Shown piece after piece: positions 1 through 5,171 of a DNA stretch of 13,062 nucleotides; the stretch's first letter is position 1; each line of letters begins with the position of its first letter. Source of the stretch: JACRBK01 sp964427955 (GTDB lineage: Bacteria > Chloroflexota > Anaerolineae > Aggregatilineales > Aggregatilineaceae); NCBI GenBank assembly GCA_964427955.1, contig CAYRWY010000138.1, forward strand, positions 1-13,062, given 5' to 3'. Position numbers and translations under genes: made by a program. The notes under the pieces are model-generated. The model made no database searches. It was given only the letters and a program-made list of their open reading frames with translations, and was not told where the DNA came from.

Positions 1-1009
1 ACATCTCGACCTTCTCGAACTGGTGCACGCGCTTGATCCCGCGCACGTCGCGCCCGGCGCTCATCTTCTCGCGGCGGAAGCACGGCGTATGGGAGACGTA
101 ATGCAGCGGAAGCTGGGCTTCGTCCAGAATCTCGTCGCGGTGCATGTTGGTCAGCGCGACTTCGGCGGTCGGCAGCATGTAAAGCTGGGATTCTTCGTCG
201 AAGTACACCACGTCGCGGAACTTGGGGAACTGGGCAGACCCGTACATCATCTCTTCGCGCACCATGAAGGGCGGATAAATCTCGGTGAAGCCGTGCTGCG
301 TGGTGTGCACGTCCAGCAGCCAGGCGATCATGGCCCGGTAGAGCCGCGCGCCCATGCCCTTGATGATGTAGAAGCGCGTCCCGGCCAACTTGACACCGCG
401 CTCGAAGTCGATCACGTCCAGCGCCGGGCCGAGATCCCAATGCGCCAGCGGTGTGAAATCGAAAGTGCGCAGTTCGCCTTCCGGCTTCCAGATGATATTT
501 TCCGCATCGGTCATCCCCACCGGCACACTCTCGTGCGGCAGGTTGGGAATCCACAGCATGTTCTGATCGAGATCGGCCTCGACCTGGTGGATCTGCTCGT
601 CAAGCTGTTCGGCGCGCGTCCCCAACGCTTTGAGGGTCGCGGTCAGGTCGTCCAGCACCGCTTTGACCACGACGGCAGGATCGCCATCGAGCGCGGCGGC
701 GGGCTGGGGATGAGTCAGGGCTTCGAGCGCCCCCGCAATATCCCCGGCATGAAGCGCCCGGATGGCCTGCTGCGCTCCACCGACCACCTGTAACGGGGTC
801 AGCGTCTTGCTGCCACGGAAATAGCCCATCTGCTTGTTCAACTGGTTGCGGTTGGCTTTGATGGCCTCCACCTCGGTCAGCATGGCGCGGCGGCTGCGAT
901 CCAGTTCGAGGATCGTATCGATCCGCGCGACGGCAGTCTCATCGTTCAGGTTGTGCAACTGCTGCTTGACCCATTCCGGCTTTTCACGAATAACGGCGAT
1001 GTCGAGCAT
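1..1009 (-). CDS. serS: Seryl-tRNA synthetase, C-terminus cut by window edge
   Basis: Charges tRNA-Ser with serine in the cytoplasm (class II aminoacyl-tRNA synthetase). The reverse-strand frame is open from ATG at 1009 to the window edge and gives the first 336 residues; about 90 residues, including motif 3, lie outside. It begins MLDIAVIREKPEWVKQQL, typical of the SerRS N-terminal tRNA-binding arm. Around residues 153-165 is IPNLPHESVPVG, a family hallmark, then a TAEVALTN segment and motif 2 at about 310-336, with CFRREKMSAGRDVRG followed by HQFEKVEM. Motif 2 departs slightly from the usual FRxEAGSAGRDTRG. The coiled-coil arm (about residues 60-140) is roughly 40 residues longer than I recall for Bacillus SerRS. 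The start is supported by an AGGGGAGA ribosome site about 8 nt upstream. Only 5 nt separate it from the upstream small gene, so the two share the T-box transcript. Confidence 0.96.
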   Translation of the reverse strand, partial: MLDIAVIREKPEWVKQQLHNLNDETAVARIDTILELDRSRRAMLTEVEAIKANRNQLNKQMGYFRGSKTLTPLQVVGGAQQAIRALHAGDIAGALEALTHPQPAAALDGDPAVVVKAVLDDLTATLKALGTRAEQLDEQIHQVEADLDQNMLWIPNLPHESVPVGMTDAENIIWKPEGELRTFDFTPLAHWDLGPALDVIDFERGVKLAGTRFYIIKGMGARLYRAMIAWLLDVHTTQHGFTEIYPPFMVREEMMYGSAQFPKFRDVVYFDEESQLYMLPTAEVALTNMHRDEILDEAQLPLHYVSHTPCFRREKMSAGRDVRGIKRVHQFEKVEM

Positions 1010-1014
1010 GTTCT

Positions 1015-1221
1015 TTATCTCCCCTTACCTTCATCCGGTTGCTGTGTTTCTTCGGTATAACGTTCGAGGAACGATTCCGACGATTTCTGTGCCTGGGCGC
1101 GCTGGCGGCGGTACACGTTGAGATCATCCATGATGCGCAGTATGGCGAGCGACAATCCGACCAAGACGGTCCCTAAGACCAATCCATCCCAGATGTCCGA
1201 CTTCAAAAAATCGAGATGCAT
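1015..1221 (-). CDS. Small single-pass membrane protein, T-box leader operon with serS
   Basis: I do not recognise the family. The product is 68 residues: a short N-terminus, one hydrophobic span at about residues 12-30 (GLVLGTVLVGLSLAIL), then a charged, Arg/Gln/Glu-rich tail of nearly 40 residues ending in DEGKGR. ATG at 1221 is preferred because AGGAG lies 8 nt upstream. A TTG further up, at 1242, is in frame but falls in the T-run of the terminator and lacks a site. The gene sits between the T-box terminator and serS and ends 5 nt before serS. It is therefore expected to be induced with serS when charged tRNA-Ser is low. The tail has an amphipathic look and could be cytoplasmic. No catalytic motif is visible. 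It may be a lineage-specific membrane microprotein; a function in serine metabolism is unproven. Confidence 0.72.
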   Translation of the reverse strand: MHLDFLKSDIWDGLVLGTVLVGLSLAILRIMDDLNVYRRQRAQAQKSSESFLERYTEETQQPDEGKGR

Positions 1222-1233
1222 GTCCCTGACTCC

Positions 1234-1501
1234 TGAAAACAATAGTCCCCTCGCCTGAAAAACCAGGACGAGGGGACTCGTGGTGCCACCTGGAGTTTAC
1301 CTGTGCTTCGCAGCACAGACCTCACTGAGTCATCGACTCAACCGCGCTAACGGGCGCACCCGGCCTACCTTGGTGACTGTGCAGTCCTTTCAGCAGGCGA
1401 CTTATCGGGAATGGATTTCGGCTGGGGTCGTACCGCCTCGCACCGCCCGGCGGCTCGCTGGAACGCCCGATCACCTACTCAGTTCCGTCAGAGTCGTTAC
1501 A
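1234..1501 (-). promoter_or_regulatory. T-box riboswitch leader, serine specifier (UCC)
   Basis: Senses uncharged tRNA-Ser and controls read-through into the small gene and serS. Elements on the minus strand, in order: Stem I base CGACT (1496-1492) pairing with AGTCG (1402-1398); the AGTA of the specifier-loop S-turn (1479-1476); an AG-bulge AGCGA (1459-1455); a distal loop GGGCGGTGCGA (1448-1438), very like the B. subtilis glyQS loop; and a specifier segment GAAA-TCC-ATTC with TCC at 1415-1413. Further hairpins are TGAGTC/GACTCA (1340-1326) and a Stem III, CTGTGCT-GCGA-AGCACAG (1318-1301). The T-box core AGGTGGCACC is at 1291-1282. Its UGGC bulge pairs with a GCCA tRNA end, which fits the G discriminator of tRNA-Ser. 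The terminator follows. The 5' end is inferred from the promoter. Confidence 0.93.
1236..1278 (-). terminator. T-box regulated intrinsic terminator
   Basis: On the minus strand AGTCCCCTCG (1278-1269) pairs perfectly with CGAGGGGACT (1253-1244). CCTG/CAGG pairing extends the stem inward around a GTTTTT loop, and ATTGTTTT follows. The 5' arm begins inside the antiterminator's GAGT strand, so the terminator and antiterminator are mutually exclusive, as expected for a T-box. Confidence 0.9.
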
Positions 1502-1507
1502 GCGGGC

Positions 1508-1536
1508 AGTGTAACAGGCTGCCTGCGCCCTGTCAA
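1508..1536 (-). promoter_or_regulatory. Sigma-70-type promoter for the T-box/serS transcript
   Basis: On the minus strand, TTGACA (1536-1531) is followed after 17 nt by TACACT (1513-1508). The -35 is a perfect consensus and the -10 matches at 4 of 6 positions. The predicted start near 1501 lies just upstream of the Stem I base, so the transcript contains the whole T-box. Confidence 0.8.
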
Positions 1537-1713
1537 GAGGTCTAGAAGATCGATGGTGCAATTTTGAACCAAATCGACCGCAGATAGATAGTTATACAGA
1601 TGAGAATTGTGCGAAAAATTCAGGACGCAGGTCACCTGGAATCACAGAGGGGTGTCACTAAACACGCTGCAACCCAATCGTTATCATTCTCAGTCTTGAA
1701 TTTTGACAAGGTT

Positions 1714-1751
1714 TTTGCGAGCCATCACCAGTTCGCATAGAATTTCGCAAA
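1714..1751 (+). promoter_or_regulatory. Likely promoter of the peptide-transporter operon, flanked by an inverted repeat
   Basis: TTGCGA (1715-1720), a 17-nt spacer and TAGAAT (1738-1743) form a plausible sigma-70 promoter (4/6 and 5/6 matches). The same stretch carries an inverted repeat, TTTGCGA (1714-1720) and TCGCAAA (1745-1751). The left half covers the -35 and the right half lies between the -10 and the expected start near 1750. A T7 run follows 3 nt after the repeat. The repeat may be an operator or, if transcription starts further upstream, a weak attenuator. The rest of the divergent gap (1537-1713 and 1752-1816) is AT-richer and shows no gene that I can support. Confidence 0.5.
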
Positions 1752-1833
1752 GTCTTTTTTTATGAATAGTCTATGGTACTGTGTCACCCCAACTTGAAAT
1801 TGGGAACACCGTGGCAAAAGGAGAGAGTGACTT

Positions 1834-2847
1834 TTGACAGTCTTAATGGAGGTCAAAGACCTCAAAGTTCGATTTCACACCGAAGAAGGTGTTGTTCATG
1901 CCGTGAACGGCGTCACCTACAGCCTGCATGAGGGGGAAACCCTCGGCGTGGTAGGTGAAAGCGGTTGCGGCAAGACCGTCCACGCGCTCGCGTTGATGGG
2001 CCTCATCCCCCAACCTCCCGGCGAAATTCCCTCCGGCGAAGTGTTCTTTCGCGGGCGCGACCTGCTGAAGTTGTCCAAGAATAAGCAGCGTCTGGTCCGG
2101 GGCGCGGAAATCGCGATGGTTTTCCAGGACCCGATGACGTCGCTCAACCCGGTCCTCACCGTGGGCCGCCAGATCACCGAGGCGCTCAAGCTGCACCTGG
2201 GTATGGATAACGAGCAGGCACGCGCACGCGCGGCGGAACTGCTCTCGATGGTAGGTATCCCGTCCGCCCGGCAGCGCCTGGACGACTATCCGCACCAGTT
2301 CTCCGGTGGGATGCGCCAGCGCGTGATGATCGCGATGGGCCTGTCCTGCAACCCGCAGCTCTTGATCGCCGACGAACCGACGACCGCGCTGGACGTCACG
2401 ATCCAGGCCCAGATTCTCGACCTGGTGCGGCGTCTGCGCGACAAGATCGGCATGGCGATGATCTGGATTTCGCACGACCTGGGCGTGGTCGCCGGTCTGG
2501 CCGACAACGTGCAGGTCATGTACGCGGGCTATATCGTCGAGCGCGGCACGGCCAAGGACGTTTACGGCGATTCCCGCCATCCCTACACCATCGGCCTGCT
2601 GGGTTCACTGCCCCGCCTGGATAAGAAACACCAACGTCTGTTTTCGATTGAAGGCGCACCGCCCGATATGCGCTTCTTGCCCAAAGGCTGCCCTTTTGCA
2701 GTACGCTGTCCTTACAAGATAGCCAAATGTGACGAGCAGAATCCCGTCCTGGCGCAAGCTCCCGATGGGGCGGCGGATCATGTGATGGCGTGCTGGGTGG
2801 ATGTGAAGAAAGAAAAGGAGCGCGGTTATGAGCGAAGCAATGCCTAA
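1834..2847 (+). CDS. dppD: Oligopeptide/dipeptide ABC importer ATPase, DppD/OppD type
   Basis: Cytoplasmic ATPase subunit that powers uptake of peptides (or a related solute) through the permease pair encoded downstream. The 337 residues contain Walker A GESGCGKT (41-48; Thr in place of the usual Ser), a Q-loop in VFQDPMTSLNP, signature FSGGMRQR (156-163), Walker B LLIADE (176-181), a D-loop at about 186-187 and the switch His214. The C-terminal oligo_HPY-type extension has Cys286, Cys292, Cys299 and Cys320 (C-X5-C-X6-C-X20-C), the pattern described for an iron-sulfur site in DppD-type subunits. The start is TTG with AGGAG ending 10 nt upstream; an ATG at 1846 is too far from that site. The gene overlaps dppF by 20 nt, which implies translational coupling. 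The symbol is assigned by family; the substrate is not shown by the sequence. Confidence 0.94.
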   Translation: MTVLMEVKDLKVRFHTEEGVVHAVNGVTYSLHEGETLGVVGESGCGKTVHALALMGLIPQPPGEIPSGEVFFRGRDLLKLSKNKQRLVRGAEIAMVFQDPMTSLNPVLTVGRQITEALKLHLGMDNEQARARAAELLSMVGIPSARQRLDDYPHQFSGGMRQRVMIAMGLSCNPQLLIADEPTTALDVTIQAQILDLVRRLRDKIGMAMIWISHDLGVVAGLADNVQVMYAGYIVERGTAKDVYGDSRHPYTIGLLGSLPRLDKKHQRLFSIEGAPPDMRFLPKGCPFAVRCPYKIAKCDEQNPVLAQAPDGAADHVMACWVDVKKEKERGYERSNA

Positions 2848-3859
2848 ACCGGCAGGGATCGCTGGTAGTGTATCGGCCAAAGGCAACCGGGTGTTGGTCG
2901 AAGTCCGGAATCTCAAGAAATACTTCCCGATCAAGTCGGGTATTCTGTTCCAGCGCGAAGTCGCCGCGGTCAAAGCGGTTGATGACGTCTCCTTCGACAT
3001 CTACGAAGGCGAGACCCTGGGATTGGTGGGCGAAAGCGGCTGTGGCAAATCCACGACCGGACGCACGATCTTGCAGCTCTACCGGGCGACATCCGGCAGT
3101 GTCAAGATCGAAGGTGAGGAACTCACCACGCTGAAGGGCGAGCCGCTGCGCAAGATGCGCCGCAAGATGCAGATGATCTTCCAGGACCCTTACGCCTCGC
3201 TGAACCCCCGCATGTCGGTCGGGCGCATCGTGGCCGAGCCGCTGGTCGTGCACAACATCGGCACCCGCAAGGAACGCGAAGAACGGGTGGCGGAACTGAT
3301 GGAGCTAGTCGGTCTCAACCCGTACTTTGTGCGGCGTTATCCGCACGAGTTCTCCGGTGGGCAGCGCCAGCGTATCGGCCTGGCGCGCGCGTTGGCCCTG
3401 AACCCCAACTTCCTGGTGGCCGACGAACCGATCTCGGCGCTGGATGTCTCGATCCAGGCGCAGGTGGTCAACCTGCTGCAAAAACTCCAGCAAGACCTGG
3501 GACTGACCTACCTGTTCATCGCGCATGACTTGAGCATGGTGCGCCACCTGTGCAACCGTGTGGCCGTGATGTACCTGGGCAAGATCGTGGAGATCGCGGA
3601 GAGTGAAGAACTCTACACCAATCCGCTGCATCCTTACACCCAGGCGCTGCTCTCTGCCGTTCCGGTCCCTGATCCGGTCGTCGAAGAGAAGCGGCAGCGC
3701 ATCATTCTGAAGGGTGATGTGCCCAGCCCGATCAATCCGCCGAAGGGCTGCCACTTCAATACGCGCTGCCCGGTTTCGGTGGACGTCTGCTACGAAGAGG
3801 ACCCGGGGCTGATCGAAGTCCTGCCGGGACACTGGGTAGCGTGTCACCGCGTGATCTAA
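2828..3859 (+). CDS. dppF: Oligopeptide/dipeptide ABC importer ATPase, DppF/OppF type
   Basis: Second ATPase subunit, expected to pair with DppD under the DppB/DppC permease dimer. The 343 residues show Walker A GESGCGKS (68-75), Q-loop region IFQDPYASLNP, signature FSGGQRQR (175-182), Walker B FLVADE (195-200) followed by PISALD, and switch His233. The C-terminal oligo_HPY-type region carries Cys308, Cys314, Cys321 and Cys339 (C-X5-C-X6-C-X17-C), paralleling DppD. An N-terminal stretch of about 20 residues (MSEAMPKPAGIAGSVS) precedes the first strand and looks disordered. ATG at 2828 has AAAGGAG 7 nt upstream, inside the end of dppD. A later ATG at 2840 is less well placed. OppD/OppF-type pairs are typically both needed, so the two genes form one functional unit. 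Confidence 0.94.
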   Translation: MSEAMPKPAGIAGSVSAKGNRVLVEVRNLKKYFPIKSGILFQREVAAVKAVDDVSFDIYEGETLGLVGESGCGKSTTGRTILQLYRATSGSVKIEGEELTTLKGEPLRKMRRKMQMIFQDPYASLNPRMSVGRIVAEPLVVHNIGTRKEREERVAELMELVGLNPYFVRRYPHEFSGGQRQRIGLARALALNPNFLVADEPISALDVSIQAQVVNLLQKLQQDLGLTYLFIAHDLSMVRHLCNRVAVMYLGKIVEIAESEELYTNPLHPYTQALLSAVPVPDPVVEEKRQRIILKGDVPSPINPPKGCHFNTRCPVSVDVCYEEDPGLIEVLPGHWVACHRVI

Positions 3860-3874
3860 GAGCTGTCGAGACAT

Positions 3875-3894
3875 GGGCCGTAGCATTACGGCCC
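3875..3894 (+). other. Stem-loop in the dppF-dppC gap (8-bp perfect stem)
   Basis: GGGCCGTA pairs perfectly with TACGGCCC around the loop GCAT, 16 nt after the dppF stop. No T-run follows, so it is not a standard intrinsic terminator. It is more likely an mRNA 3'-end stabiliser or processing element that lets the ATPase and permease genes be expressed at different levels. Confidence 0.6.
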
Positions 3895-3934
3895 ACCGTC
3901 TGAACACCAACAGGGCTCCACCTCCAGAACGTCA

Positions 3935-3968
3935 TGAGTAAGCGGCGAACGCCTTCGCCGGTTGCTCA
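3935..3968 (+). other. Long stem-loop just before dppC
   Basis: CGGCGAA (3943-3949) pairs with TTCGCCG (3954-3960) around CGCC. Beyond a single G/G mismatch, TGAGTAA (3935-3941) pairs with TTGCTCA (3962-3968) with one G-U. That gives about 14 bp, ending 15 nt before the dppC ribosome site (AGGAGAG, 3984-3990). It could affect transcript stability or dppC translation. No T-run follows. Confidence 0.55.
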
Positions 3969-3995
3969 CTGTAATCAGCGATGAGGAGAGAAAAC

Positions 3996-5147
3996 ATGGC
4001 GGTTGCGCAAAACGCGAAACCAGTCTCGCTGAACAAAACCGACGACTCCTCCCGATCCACACCTTTTTCAGATGCGTGGCGGTTGTTCCGCCGCAATCGG
4101 GGGGCTTTAGTTTCACTTTTTACTATCACCATCCTGCTGTCTATCGCGGCTTCCGCCCGACTGTGGACCGCGGTAGGACTGCTGGATGCCCGGACGGGCG
4201 CCGAAGCCCGCCACTCGATCAATCCGGCCAACCTGTCAACTCAAGACCCCTACCCTGATCCGGGGGTTTGTGCGCGTGACGAACAGGATCACAATCCGTA
4301 CTGGTGCGGCTGGCTCAGCTCAGAAGCCCTGGTGACCGTGCAGAACGAATATTGTTCGCGCCCGGACCCCGCCACCCAAAAACAGTGGTGCTATCTGCTC
4401 GGCGGCGACAGCGCGGGCAAGGACTGGCTGACTCAGACCATTTACGGGGCCCAGGTTTCTTTGACAGTCGGGGTGGTCGGGGCCACGATGAGTCTCATGG
4501 TAGGACTGGTCTACGGCGTGATCTCCGGGTTCTATGGTGGCCGGGTGGACAACGCCATGATGCGGTTCGTGGACTTCATGTACGGCTTCCCGGTCCTGGT
4601 CATGATTATTTTGATGCAGGTCTTTTTTACCGAAATCGCGCGCCAATACCAGGATTCCGGTAAAGGCGGGGTAATGGGCTTTATCCTGGACCTCAACAAA
4701 AATATGGGCGGGCTGCTGTTCTTGTTCATTGCGCTTGGGGCGCTGAACTGGATCGGCATGGCACGCCAGGCCCGGGGTCTCGTATTGTCCCACCGGGAAA
4801 AAGAATTTGTGGAAGCAGCCCGGGCCGTGGGAGCCAGCAACCGGCGGATCATTTTCGTCCATCTGCTGCCGAATGTGATGGGCCCGCTGATCGTGATCGA
4901 AACGCTGGCCATTCCTGGCTATATCTTTACCGAAGCATTTCTGAGCTTTATCGGCCTGGGCGTGCAGCCGGGAACCCCCAGTTGGGGCGCGATGATTAGC
5001 GAAGTCCGTTCACGCGGCGGTTTCTTCTCGAACCGGCATATTCTGCTCGTGCCCAGCGCCGCACTCATCATAACGGCACTATCGTTCAACTTCCTGGGGG
5101 ACGGCCTGCGCGATGCGCTCGACCCGCGCCTGCGTGGAACTCACTAA
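3996..5147 (+). CDS. dppC: Peptide ABC importer permease, DppC type, with cysteine-bearing outer insert
   Basis: Inner-membrane permease subunit (binding-protein-dependent transport family). ATG at 3996 (383 residues) is chosen over an in-frame ATG at 3981 because AGGAGAG lies 5 nt before it. An N-terminal cytoplasmic stretch leads to a first span at about residues 36-55. The family motif GGDSAGKDWLTQTIYGAQVSL (136-156) follows, then the core spans and the EAA loop EFVEAARAVGAS (270-281), which contacts the ATPases. The protein ends DPRLRGTH, typical of DppC. Family members usually have about 300 residues. The excess is an extracytoplasmic insert (about 56-135) with Cys92, Cys104, Cys120 and Cys132, and a second, smaller insert at about 212-240. 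The four outer cysteines are unusual and could form two disulfides. The lipoprotein gene starts 24 nt downstream. Confidence 0.92.
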   Translation: MAVAQNAKPVSLNKTDDSSRSTPFSDAWRLFRRNRGALVSLFTITILLSIAASARLWTAVGLLDARTGAEARHSINPANLSTQDPYPDPGVCARDEQDHNPYWCGWLSSEALVTVQNEYCSRPDPATQKQWCYLLGGDSAGKDWLTQTIYGAQVSLTVGVVGATMSLMVGLVYGVISGFYGGRVDNAMMRFVDFMYGFPVLVMIILMQVFFTEIARQYQDSGKGGVMGFILDLNKNMGGLLFLFIALGALNWIGMARQARGLVLSHREKEFVEAARAVGASNRRIIFVHLLPNVMGPLIVIETLAIPGYIFTEAFLSFIGLGVQPGTPSWGAMISEVRSRGGFFSNRHILLVPSAALIITALSFNFLGDGLRDALDPRLRGTH

Positions 5148-5171
5148 ACGGACTGCCTTGATAGGAGAACT

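Noticed and set aside
23..793. Open frame of 256 codons on the plus strand
   Set aside because: It lies antisense to serS, whose reverse-strand frame has clear SerRS motifs; the plus-strand protein is His/Val-rich with no recognisable fold.
1280..1567. Plus-strand frame of 95 codons
   Set aside because: It overlaps the T-box leader and its promoter on the other strand; no ribosome site or recognisable protein.
1703..1708. TTGACA as the -35 of the transporter promoter
   Set aside because: No acceptable -10 lies 16-18 nt downstream; TTGCGA at 1715 with TAGAAT at 17 nt fits better.
1792..1808. CCCAA/TTGGG hairpin in the dppD leader
   Set aside because: Only a 5-bp stem with a 7-nt loop and no T-run; too weak to call a functional element.
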